From Phycomyces nitens (lineage: Eukaryota > Mucoromycota > Mucoromycetes > Mucorales > Phycomycetaceae), in the NCBI GenBank assembly GCA_022702545.1, contig JAHRBC010000004.1:4184001-4248000 (forward strand): DNA of 64,000 nt, given 5' to 3'. The notes beneath the pieces are model-generated. The model worked only from the letters and a program-made list of their open reading frames with translations. It ran no database searches and was not told where the DNA came from. The translations under genes were made by a program, and so were the position numbers. Shown here piece by piece: positions 33,413 through 43,532 of this stretch. Position 1 is the first letter of the stretch, and each line of letters starts with the position of its first letter.

Positions 33413-33760
33413 TGTCAGAGTTGACATAGCGAATAATAACCCAGATAATCAGGTACCCAATCGGTAATGCTTTTAACATATGTCCTCAATGTTATACCGA
33501 TTGGTTCCCCTTTTTGTAAAACCAAGACATATTCTCATCGCCTCTCATAAAGAGATAACCAATGTGTCTTGAGTAAAGAGTAATTAGTTTAGATAGTTTC
33601 ACTCATAAAATCTGTATAAATACTACAACGATTTGTAACAATAAAAAGGCATTCAATTCTCTATATTCCTATTTATCCTAAACGTCCTAGTTGGTGGTGA
33701 TCTATTGCAAAACTTATCTAAGTCAAGCATTAGCAAGATACACCCAGTCGAGACTTGACA
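33413..33760 (+). repeat. Element G 5' LTR
   Basis: 348 bp, TGTCAGAGTTGACATAGCG to GTCGAGACTTGACA. CTGTATAAATACTAC near 33610 is a likely TATA box and AATAAAAAGG about 30 bp on may mark the start or polyadenylation region. Confidence 0.93.
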
Positions 33761-33762
33761 AT

Positions 33763-33773
33763 TGGTAGCTGAA
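33763..33773 (+). promoter_or_regulatory. Element G primer binding site
   Basis: TGGTAGCTGAA, 2 bp after the LTR, identical to the PBS of element F. The final A is also the first base of the gag ATG, so primer site and start codon overlap. Confidence 0.6.
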
Positions 33774-34897
33774 TGAACAATTCCTCCGACCATACTGTTA
33801 TCCCGTTTGATTTACTCAAGAAATTCGAAATCGAAGAGAAAGTCCTTGCACTTCTCCCTGCCCATCTGAAAGAAGGTTTTTCTGCCTCCCGCTGTGTTCC
33901 TGTTGTCCCTGCCGAACAACGCCTGGAATTGACCCCGTCCCAAGAATCAGCCTTTGATATACACGCCCGCGCTACTGCTACTCGTTGGATTAGGCGCGCC
34001 GATCCCAATTTGATTTCCCTTGAAACATCCCCGCAACACGCACCCACTCCCATGCTTCCCCCTGGTACACCCGAGAACCCCATCAGTTCCACTGATATGG
34101 CTGCTATGATCGAAGCCATGACTCTGGCTTTCCAAAAAGCCATGACCACCAAGGCCCCTGTCCGCCGTGCCAAGGAGCCTGAGGTTTACGCCGGTGAGCG
34201 TTCTGCCACCGCCATCGATGGCTGGCTTCGTTCCATTGAACGCTATGCTGCCATTACGTCTCTCCCCGATGCCCAATGGACCACATATGCTGTTACCTTG
34301 CTTCGTGGTCGTGCTGACACTTGGTGGCGTCGCATCGAAGACTCTGACTACACCACCGAGTCTTGGGCCACGTTTAAAGAACGTCTCAACCGTGAATTCC
34401 GCCCTGTCCAGTCTGCACGCCAAGCCCGTGCCCGTATGGCCGCCCTGCGCCAGACCTCGTCTGTGGAGGTTTTTGTCGATGCCTTCTATGACATCAAGTT
34501 GGAGATCCCCGGAATGACTGATGATGAAGCTGTCGACCGTTTTACCAACGGTCTCCGCAATGATGTTCGTTCCCACGTGGTCACAAAGGACCCTTTTGAC
34601 CTTGAAGATGCTGTCCGTGCTGCCTTAGCCTTTGACAGTGCCCGCCGCCCCGCCCAATCTGCTCCTCGCATGGTCGTTCCCGACTACTCGCGCAACGATG
34701 GTCCCACACCAATGGACCTCGATGCTATGGAGGGAGGGGGTTTGGTAGATCAAACTACCAACCCCGCTCGTCGCAACGCAATGGTCAAAGCTCCTCACAG
34801 GGTTCCAGCCAAGGAGACCGCAAGTGTTTTTGGTGTGGCAAGTCAGGCCATATCCGCCGTAACTGCCGAGAGCGCATATCTGCCTTCCGCCGTCTAG
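33773..34897 (+). CDS. Element G gag
   Basis: 374 codons from ATG. The Ty3-type capsid region is clear ([56 protein letters not shown]). The zinc knuckle, unlike in element F, is not in this frame: [15 protein letters not shown] at 34825-34866 lies in the -1 frame continuous with pol. Either a base was lost or gained near 34740-34800 or the shift to pol happens upstream of the knuckle. GC-rich compared with neighbouring DNA. Confidence 0.85.
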   Translation: MNNSSDHTVIPFDLLKKFEIEEKVLALLPAHLKEGFSASRCVPVVPAEQRLELTPSQESAFDIHARATATRWIRRADPNLISLETSPQHAPTPMLPPGTPENPISSTDMAAMIEAMTLAFQKAMTTKAPVRRAKEPEVYAGERSATAIDGWLRSIERYAAITSLPDAQWTTYAVTLLRGRADTWWRRIEDSDYTTESWATFKERLNREFRPVQSARQARARMAALRQTSSVEVFVDAFYDIKLEIPGMTDDEAVDRFTNGLRNDVRSHVVTKDPFDLEDAVRAALAFDSARRPAQSAPRMVVPDYSRNDGPTPMDLDAMEGGGLVDQTTNPARRNAMVKAPHRVPAKETASVFGVASQAISAVTAESAYLPSAV

Positions 34898-37800
34898 ACG
34901 AGGACCGCATGTGTAGCATGAACCGCAACAGTCCCGAGCAGTTGCAATACCATGACGAACATCAAGAATCTAGGGATGTAATTAATAACAAAGTAGATGT
35001 AAACTATAAAGAACATGTTAATAAAGATCTTCCTTCCCAGTATACTATTGTCCCCGAGGTGGTAACCAAGAGCAATGTTGAGAATAGTGAAATTGATAGC
35101 CAAGACTTGGTACACCTAGACCAGTTAAATGCTTCAATTAGCACAGACCTCCCCCTGTACAAAGCCGTTAGCCATGAAAGAACCCTACAAGTCCTGATTG
35201 ACAGTGGCGCAAGCGCCAATTATGTGACACCAGAGACAGCTGAACTGGCCGAAACGGTAATCCCAGTCCAAGGCCGTGAAGTAGAAACCGCCAATGGACA
35301 TCGCACCCGCATTAGCCGTAAGGTCATCATGTCAATCTCCCTTAACGGTTATCAAGATACCGTAGAGGCCTTTGTTTTTCCCATGAAGTTTGACATGATC
35401 CTTGGCCGTACTTGGTTACAGCAAGCTAAGCCTGTTCCAGATTGGAACACCGACAGTTGGACACTGAGACAAGCGGATAAGACTTTTTCCTTGATGCCGC
35501 ACACCACACAGACCACTCCCTCGTGCTTGAATTATCTGATATCGCACAAGCAAGCAAGCAAGTTGACAGGAAAAGATGGTACTGATAGCTTCTTACTATA
35601 CATGAAAGAAGACGTGGAGAAGGTGTTTGCCGAAGCTGGTTGGGAAAACCTGGTGCAAGAGTTCCCCGATGTGTTTAAAGACGAGTTGCCTGGCCTGCCG
35701 CCCGATCGTAACGTAAGACATGTCATTGACACGGAAGGCGCCAGACCAATCAACAGGCCGCCATTTAAGATGAGTCCTCTGGAGCTGGACGAGCTGAAGC
35801 GTCAGCTGAAAGAGTTACTCGACCTGAAGTTGATCCGACCAAGTGCTTCTCCCTGGGGTGCCCCAGTACTGTTTGTAAAGAAGAAGGACGGTGCAATGCG
35901 CATGTGCATCGACTACCGCGCGCTCAACAAGTTGACAGTCCGCAACAACCACCCTCTTCCCGAATCGACGAATGCCTGGAGCGCCTACGTGGTTCCGCCC
36001 ACTTCACAAGTCTTGACCTCAAGAGCGGGTACCACCAAGTGCGCATCCAACCATCTGATGTTCCGAAAACGGCATTCAATACCCGTTATGGTCAGTACGA
36101 GTTTCTGGTTCTCCCTTTTGGCTTGACCAATGCACCGCCCACGTTCCAAAGTCTGATGAACCGAGTACTCGGTGATTGCCTGGATGACTTTGCTTTGGTC
36201 TACTTGGATGACATCCTCATCTTCAGTAAGACAGAGTCTGATCACAAGCAACACGTCCGCCATGTCCTGAAGCTACTCCAAGAAGCGAAACTAGTCGCCA
36301 ACCTCAAGAAATGTGAGTTCAATAAGAAGGAATTGATCTTTGTGGGTTTCCAGATCTCCGCCCAGGGAATCCTTCCTGCCCCCCACAAGGTCAAAGCAGT
36401 GAAAGACTGGCCTGTGCCCACCAATGTGCAAGAAGTCCGCCAGTTCTGTGGTTTGGCCCAACACTACCGCCGATTCATCCCAGGTTATGCGAGCATGGCG
36501 TCACCGCTGACCGACCTTACCAAGGGCACTGGCGCCAAGCGAAGATCAATTGTCTGGACGAAAGAATGCCAGGACAGCTTTGAGCTGATTAAGGAGAAGC
36601 TGATTTCCCCACCAGTCCTGCAGGCGCCCGACGTGCACAGGCCGTACAAGATCGAAACAGATGCATCCGACTTTGGTGTAGGCGCCGTTTTACTGCAAGA
36701 AGGTGATGATGGTTCATGGCACCCGTTGGCATTCGAATCCAAGAAGTTCTCCAGAGCAGAGCGATCCTATCCGGCTCAGGAGCGCGAACTTCTTGGCATT
36801 ATACATGCACTTCGGACCTGGAGATGTCTGATTGATGGCCGCCTGTATACTGTATTCTCGGATCACTTGCCATTGAAGTATTTCCGTGCACAGATCACAC
36901 CGACACCACGCCTCGTTCGTTGGATTGCCGAGCTTGAGCTGTACGCCCCAGATATACAATACAAGCCCGGTAAAGAAAACGACGTGCCCGATGCTTTGTC
37001 CCGCTGTGGTGGTCCAGAAAGTAACTGTGATCCTGAGTCCCTGGAACCCGAGTACTTATACGCCACGCCGCTTACCCATGCCTCAGATTGGCCGTCATTT
37101 TATGCCTTTAGACCCGAGCTAGTCCCTCAAGAAGCTCGTGGTATCGTTGAGAAGAACCGCGCCCAATTTGTTGTCCGCAGTGGCAAGGTGTTCCGTAAGG
37201 TGAAGATCAATGAGACGGAGTCGAAAGATGTGCCTTTCCTCCCTTTTGCCCGCCGAGCCGATACAATCCAGAATTACCACAATGGATTTGGCCACTCAGG
37301 ATTCACAACAATGGTCGATCTCTTCAAGTCCCGTCACTGGTGGCCAACCATGCGTACAGATATCAAGGAATGGCTGAGCACTTGTCCAGAATGCCAGCTG
37401 AACGCAAGAAAAGATGGTAATCACCATGATGAGATGCATCCCCTGAAGGTCCCTGGTGCATTCCAGCGTTGGCACCTCGATTTTGTTGGCCGACTCCCCA
37501 CCACGCAAAAAGGCAATCGTTGGTTGCTAGTCGCAGTAGACTACACAACGAATTGGCCAATTGCACGCGCTGTACCGGTGGCATCCGCTGAAGCTGTGGC
37601 CGACTTCATCCATGAAGAGATTGTGATGCGTTTTGGTTGTCCTGCCGAAATTTTGACCGACCGTGGTGCAAATTTCACCAGTAAGCTTGTTGCCTCTTAC
37701 CTCGCCCGCCTAAAAGTGACCCACCGCCTGACCTCTGCTTTTCATCCAAGAACCAATGGAAAATGCGAGCGTCTAAATGGTACCATTAAGCAAATGATCC

Positions 37801-38519
37801 GCAAGTACACTAATGGTGCCATCCATCGCTGGGACATGTTCATACCCGCTGCTATTTGGGCCTGCCGCATCCGCACTCATGCCACCACTGGGTTTAGCCC
37901 CTTTTTCCTGACTTATGGCCGTAATCCTGTCCTGCCTGGTGACACCATGGAACCTTATATCGACAAAGCCGTTTCCGAAGACCCGCGTGATTTTGCCGAG
38001 GCTCGAGCTCAAGAACTGGAAAAACTTGATGATGCTCGCCTTGCTGCAGAACTCCGGTTGTCTCTCGCCAGTGACAAGGACAAGGTGCGATGGGACGCAG
38101 CCATGAAAGCCATTTCTTTTGAGCTAGGTGACCATGTTAAGCTCACTCACGAAGGTCGTTTTGGTTTGGAACCCAAGTTCAAGGGTCCATTCATCATAGT
38201 CAACAAGAACACGGAGTATGGTACCTACAAGTTGGAAACTCTTAGTGGTGAGCCTCTCGCGTCCTGGGTTCATGTTGACCGCCTCTATCCCGTTCGCGGT
38301 GATGTCTCTGACACACCCTGGTATGACCCCACTGCTTCTCGTGCCGCTTGGCGTGCTGCTATGCGCCTCACCAATTCTGATGTCCCCAACGATGCTGTCG
38401 ATCCTGTATCCCCATCTTCCGATGATAGTGCTCGAGGACGATCACAAAGCCAGGAGGGGGGTAATGTCAGAGTTGACATAGCGAATAATAACCCAGATAA
38501 TCAGGTACCCAATCGGTAA
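34810..38519 (+). pseudogene. Element G pol (PR-RT-RH-IN), one frameshift
   Basis: The frame from 34810 gives a CCHC knuckle, then a protease ([12 protein letters not shown]) and the first RT blocks ([13 protein letters not shown]). A single base is missing near 35962 (element F has the codon for Arg in [10 protein letters not shown]), after which the frame continues to 38519: LVYLDDILIFSK, RNase H IETDASDFGVGAVLLQ, integrase zinc finger (HNGFGHSG...CPECQ), core WHLDFVGRLP / LTDRGANF / HPRTNGKCERLNG and a GPFIIVNKN module. No chromodomain seen. All catalytic residues are present, so only the frame break disables it. Confidence 0.9.
38452..38464 (+). promoter_or_regulatory. Element G polypurine tract
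   Basis: AGGAGGGGGGTAA, ending directly at the 3' LTR; expected primer for plus-strand DNA synthesis. Confidence 0.75.
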
Positions 38520-38812
38520 TGCTTTTAACATATGTCCTCAATGTTATACCGATTGGTTCCCCTTTTTGTAAAACCAAGACATATTCTCATCGCCTCTCAT
38601 AAAGAGATAACCAATGTGTCTTGAGTAAAGAGTAATTAGTTTAGATAGTTTCACTCATAAAATCTGTATAAATACTACAACGATTTGTAACAATAAAAAG
38701 GCATTCAATTCTCTATATTCCTATTTATCCTAAACGTCCTAGTTGGTGGTGATCTATTGCAAAACTTATCTAAGTCAAGCATTAGCAAGATACACCCAGT
38801 CGAGACTTGACA
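38465..38812 (+). repeat. Element G 3' LTR
   Basis: 348 bp, no difference from the 5' LTR found by eye. Followed by TSD CATC and the outer 16 bp of the element F 5' LTR. Confidence 0.93.
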
Positions 38813-38905
38813 CATCAAAATAATGTCCGACAGACACTCTGACAGACAAATTAAGCAAAACAAAAAATATATATAATTAATAAGATTATATATAATTGGT
38901 AAACT

Positions 38906-38978
38906 TGCCACAAGTGTGGATTGAACACACGACCTTTAGATCTTCAGTCTAACGCTCTCCCAGCTGAGCTATTGCGGC
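38906..38978 (-). tRNA. tRNA-Phe(GAA), copy 2
   Basis: Identical in its 73 nt to copy 1 at 2624-2696. Its 5' end faces the LINE: only 9 bp of original upstream sequence (ATACTCTTT) remain before the LINE begins at 38988. The LINE insertion duplicated the first 15 nt of the gene, seen again at 50835-50849. The internal promoter is intact, so it may still be transcribed. Confidence 0.95.
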
Positions 38979-40199
38979 ATACTCTTTCGCTTATAGGATA
39001 TTTTTCCCCAAAAAATGTCCTTTTTTAGTAATTTTTTGCCGATACCTATCTACCCATAGCAACATTGAACATCCCCAAGCATCCATCGTCTAAGACGTCG
39101 CATCCAACAGCCATAACACCATCCTCAACACGCTTACCCGTCATAGCACCCACTGACCAAGTCTCAGAACGATCGAACAACTTTTTTCCGTTGAGATTAC
39201 TGATGTCAACATCATTGCCCCCATCTCTCATGCATGGAATGCCAAGTGATCTCATGGCATACCTTGCTGATCTTGCCAAGAAGGTCGATGCCCTCACTGC
39301 TGCCAGTGCCCACTGGGAAGCCGTTGCGGCCAAAAACGTCCGGTTGACAGAAGAACTTGCTGAGGCCAAGTTGCAGCTTGCCAAAGTTTTGGGCAAACAA
39401 AACTCTTCCCCCCAGGGTCCAGCCCCTGTTGTTTCACTCTCCGCCCCTGTCCCCACACCCAGTTCCCAGGAACCAGGGTTAGAAGCCTCCACCTGGGCTG
39501 TAAAGGCCAGCGTCCACTGTCCACCGCCCTCCCCCCACCCGCAAGAGTCCCTCTCCTCGTCGAGTTGTCACCTCCCAGCGAGTATTCACTGCCCCCTCTG
39601 GCCCCAACAGATATGAATACATTTATATCCCACATTCCCGCCGCCTCACCCATAGGGAAGTGCGCAGTTCCCTCAGAACCCTTGGCGTTGACACAGCTCG
39701 TCTTCTGGACATCAACTTCCCTGCTCGTGGCACTGGAAAAATGGGTCTGAATACTCATGTGTAAAAGTGCGGTTACTAAGGGGTAAAATTAAGATTTATT
39801 AGATACGCTGTATGGGTTTCTGTATGTGCCAAAGCCAAGTTTTACACAATGAGTTATGACCTGGTTTCTGCATGAGTATTTACTTCATGGGCTGACCAAG
39901 TGGGGGTTGTTAGTATGAGCGGGTCATTAATTTGACCTGATGTACAGAATAAAAGTCTATTTGAAACCAAGTTTCGTTGTTGTACACTCTTTATATAAGA
40001 GGAAAGTTGAAAGCAAAAGAACCTCTTGACATGATTAAAATCCGATTATACTCAGGTGGATTGAAGGCTTTCTTAATTTTTAACCAATATTTGAAGGCTA
40101 TTACTGTGTAATCAAGCATTGAATGCTCCCCCATTATTTTATATCCCATACTTATTAGGTTGTTTATGGTTTATATTTGTGTTTATTGGAAAGAATAGA

Positions 40200-41450
40200 A
40201 TGGTTCTATACACGAGTTCTAATACTATTACTGTCTATCCTTGCCGCTTCTACCGGCCTACTTGATACTACTTGGATCGGGTGCTTCACTACTGAACAAT
40301 ACCTGAAAATAGGGACCAACGGCGATTTGGGTGGTTGCGGCAGTATTCTAATACAATAAAAGTTATATTAGTGACATATATTCAAAAGTGCGGGTGCTAT
40401 TCAAGATGCGAGGTATATTATACTTACATTGTAAGGGATGGACAAGAATGGACAAAGAGGGGCTGAGTTGTGCGGCATGGCATCTTGTATGATTAGGTTG
40501 ACTAGAGATGGGGTAAAATAAATTATTACAGGTGAATTGAGTGATAAAATAATTAATTTACATACCAGAAGCAGAGTTGGCGATTATAGTAGAGGGATGG
40601 TATATGGCGGCCAACAATAGCTTCTTATTAAGAGTATAAAAAATTATTAGTAAATAGCCAGAATAATATTTTGAAAAGCACAAAGACCAAGAAACGGCAT
40701 TACCATTATGATAACCAGTCGTAGATGATGAGGGAGGCAGATGAGGTAGACAGTGATGGCGGCGGCCTATTGTAGAATAAGAAACGTTAGAAAAGAAAAT
40801 TATTATTTTTTTGACACAAAAAGATTTTTTTACCATAGCACCAATGACGATACCATATAATAGACCATGCCAGTAGAGGAGGTCTATAAGATCAAAAGAG
40901 ATAGTCAGAATAAATATATAAAAAAGTATAAAAGCTAAAAGACAGCATTACCATTATGATGACAGTTGTAGATGATAGAAGACGCAGATGGGGTATAGGG
41001 TGATTGATGGCGGCGGCCTATAGGAGAATAAGAAGCATTAGAGAAAAAAAGTTTGACACGAAAATATTTTTTTACACTGGGACTGATGACGTTATCATAT
41101 AATAGGCTATGAAAGTGGAAGAGGTCTATAAAATAGAAAGAGAGAATCAGAATAATTTGCAAGATGGCACCGGCACATTTAACTGACCATGATTAGTTTG
41201 GAGGAGCAATGCAGGCAGGATGTATTGGAATGAGTGCGTGTTTATAAAGAAGCCGCCAATTTTTTAGTCTAAAGAGGTGTAAAAAAAGAAAGAGAAAATA
41301 GGCGCGGATATAAGGAAACAAGAGAAAGGAAAAAAGGCTAAAAAGAAAAAAATACAAGGATATATAATTTGAAACAGAGACAGAATAGGTGTAATGGATA
41401 GAGTCCAAAAGCAATAATGGTGCCGTTCATTAATGTGTACAAGAAGTCTT
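40200..41450 (-). other. D micro-exon block with duplicated exon pair
   Basis: Minus-strand exon-like segments with AG before and GT after: 41125-41076 (50 bp), 41017-40952 (66 bp), 40883-40834 (50 bp) and 40766-40704 (63 bp). The first two and the last two are similar in sequence, so an exon-intron-exon module was duplicated in tandem. A last segment ending TTACAAT|GTAAGT near 40430 matches the E0 exon ending TTGCAAT|GTAAGT. The full frame is not resolved. Same place and direction as the blocks of C1, E0 and E1. Confidence 0.4.
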
Positions 41451-41661
41451 TTTGGATTTATAAATAAAGCTGTCTTTACTAATATATAATCTGTATTTTA
41501 TATTATTAAATCCTTTTGACCAACTTGTTCACTCTTCCCACTCAAATCCAATTTTTCTATCTATCTGTCTCTTGTGCGTTTTAAGTAAAAGATATGTTTA
41601 AACTTAAAGTAGTAAACGAGTATTAAATATTGTGTATTTTTGATATAATTTATAATAGAAA

Positions 41662-43400
41662 ATGTCAAACCAAAGAAGGAATATTGCTCCACGACCTGCT
41701 GACGACGATGTCAATATGCAGACGGTCATCACGAATCTCCAAGAGGATCTTGCCTCAATTAGAGGCGACATGACCACAATGAACAGAAGAATGGGGACTC
41801 TTATTGAGTCCAACCTCACTGTCATTGCTGCCACAAGTATTGTGGCTCCAGTACCTGTTCTTGCCTCTGTTGCTGCCCCAACTGCCGAGGCCACAAATGA
41901 ATCGATGTCTGATGCAAAGAAATGTGTGTTTGTAGGTGTCACCTGTTGTGGGTAGAAATAAACTTGGAAAGATACGAAAGAATTCGTGAGAACTTGTGTA
42001 GGGTGTTTATTCCGAAGAAAAAGGTTATGTTTCTACACAGAACTAACTACTGATATTTATATGTTTTCTGATTTATAATTCAGTATATGCTTTGGTAATA
42101 TTTATCACGATGAGTCATCTTCCAGGAGTATTGTCTTTCTGGAAAGATCCAGAGAGACCTATTGATATGATACTTCTCCAGTCAGATCAGCCAGAGAGCT
42201 TTGGTAAAGAAGAGCATTTATGCTATTGGTAATATTTTAATATTCCGACCCAGATACTTGGGTAATGTTTTTAGAATTATTAATTCATTGTAGTTGTAGT
42301 CTCTCAATCAAGTATTCATATAATCAACGAAATATGTAGATGGAATATGATGATGCCATTAGATAAATATGTGTATATCTATATATCCCATATTATGGTG
42401 ATAACAATAATAATAATAAATAATAATCAATTATGTGTATGATGATCTGTGTATTGGATAATCTCATAAAGCCAGATCCGTTTGACTGGAATAGCTGAGG
42501 ATATTATTTTATCCTTCAGTCTTACTCTCAGATTCAGCAGTGATCAATACTCATTTACAACATCACCAGATATAATATCCTATCAACTAAATTCTTATTT
42601 TGATCAAACAGAAAGATATTCGTGAATATTTGTGGCAGCCAAAGTTGAGGTCAAGGGCGTTGGTTGACATCCAGGCAAATAACAACAAGCCAAGGTGGGA
42701 TGTCCATACTCACTTTGACGAGAGTCCCAACAAGGAGCTGGTAGAACGTCTACTGGCTTACCTTGGGCCAAATTTTGTTGGCTCGCCCTTGAGAAGAAGT
42801 GACATTCGAGAGAAAGTCTACAGAAACTTCTGTAGCCGTCGTCAGGAGCAGAGAAAGTCTTCTGAGAAGAAGGCAGTCTCCAATGCTCGTTCGAGAAGGG
42901 CAAACCGTGAAAAAGATGTAGGTTGTATACTATTCAAACTAGAGACAAATATTAATGAATACATGTTGGATATTTGTTAGCATTTCGAACGTTGCATGAC
43001 TGCCTTTCTCAAACATAAGGAGGCCATTGAGCAGGCAATGGGGCAAGTTTGTTCTGGTCTGCTTCAGAAAGAAGCAATGTCTGAAGGAGAATCAGACAAC
43101 GATACTTCAAAGACTCTTGGCAAGCGTCGGGTCTCCGTTTATCGCCCAAGCTGGAGAAGCGATGAGGTAAATTATTCTGTAAACAATATATAATAATATA
43201 TTTATTAAGATATCATTTTTGAAATATTAACAAATGCTATTTAGTTCAACCGGTTTATTGAAATCGTTGACTCATTCGTTTCTCTTGACTTGGGGATGAA
43301 TGCTCATCAGATGCTGTCAAGAGATCTCAAAGGAGTCAGAGACTTAGCAGTCCCTGGTGACTTGGCCGCCCGTCTGCCTCCTTGGGTCATAAGAAATTAA
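41662..43400 (+). CDS. D second CACTA gene, 305 aa, intact
   Basis: Exons 41662-41931, 42612-42917 (306 bp), 42981-43166 and 43245-43400; 918 bp, all phase 0. It starts MSNQRRNIAPRPADDDV; residues 18-50 form a likely coiled coil (TVITNLQEDLASIRGDMTTM). Exon 2 encodes KDIREYLWQPKL, NKPRWDVHTHFDESPNKEL and NARSRRANRE; exon 3 ends YRPSWRSDE; exon 4 starts FNRFIEIVDSFVSLDLG. Intron 1 is swollen to 680 bp by solo LTR-L. Basic, probably nuclear. Conservation of exon lengths and motif in four copies supports a real gene; role unknown, perhaps binding element ends. Confidence 0.75.
41944..42562 (+). repeat. Solo LTR-L in intron 1 of the D second gene
   Basis: 619 bp, TGTTGTGGGTAGAAAT to ACTCATTTACAACA, flanked by TCACC at 41939-41943 and 42563-42567. 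A single copy in this window; family not otherwise seen. Strand arbitrary. It leaves both splice sites of the intron in place. Confidence 0.85.
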
Positions 43401-43532
43401 ATAAAAAATAAATAAAAAACAATTGTTTTATTTTACTCTTGCTTACGTATTTAATCCCAAAGACATGTTTAAAGGCAATGAATGTTTTGTTTTGTTCTTT
43501 TTAAAAGAAACAAGTATTTATTTATTAATGCT

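Larger units (their letters stand above)
33413..38812 (+). mobile_element. Element G, young Ty3/Gypsy retrotransposon
   Basis: 5400 bp, two 348-bp LTRs that appear identical by eye, TSD CATC at 33409-33412 and 38813-38816. PBS, gag, pol (protease, RT, RNase H, integrase) and PPT are all present. Identical LTRs imply very recent insertion, but the coding region has two reading-frame breaks (near 34780 and near 35962), so this copy should need a helper unless the first break is programmed frameshifting. It sits in the 5' LTR of element F. Confidence 0.95.
21703..38832 (-). mobile_element. Element F, Ty3/Gypsy retrotransposon (heavily nested)
   Basis: Minus-strand element with 311-bp LTRs and TSD GACA at 21699-21702 and 38833-38836. 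Its own sequence is about 5.3 kb; the rest is nested solo LTR-A (21950-22290), CACTA C1 (24416-30480) and element G (33413-38812). The order is LTR, PBS, gag, protease-RT-RNase H-integrase, PPT, LTR. The two LTRs differ at only about two positions by eye, so insertion looks recent, yet pol has several single-base frameshifts. It lies 73 bp downstream of tRNA-Phe copy 2. Confidence 0.88.
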
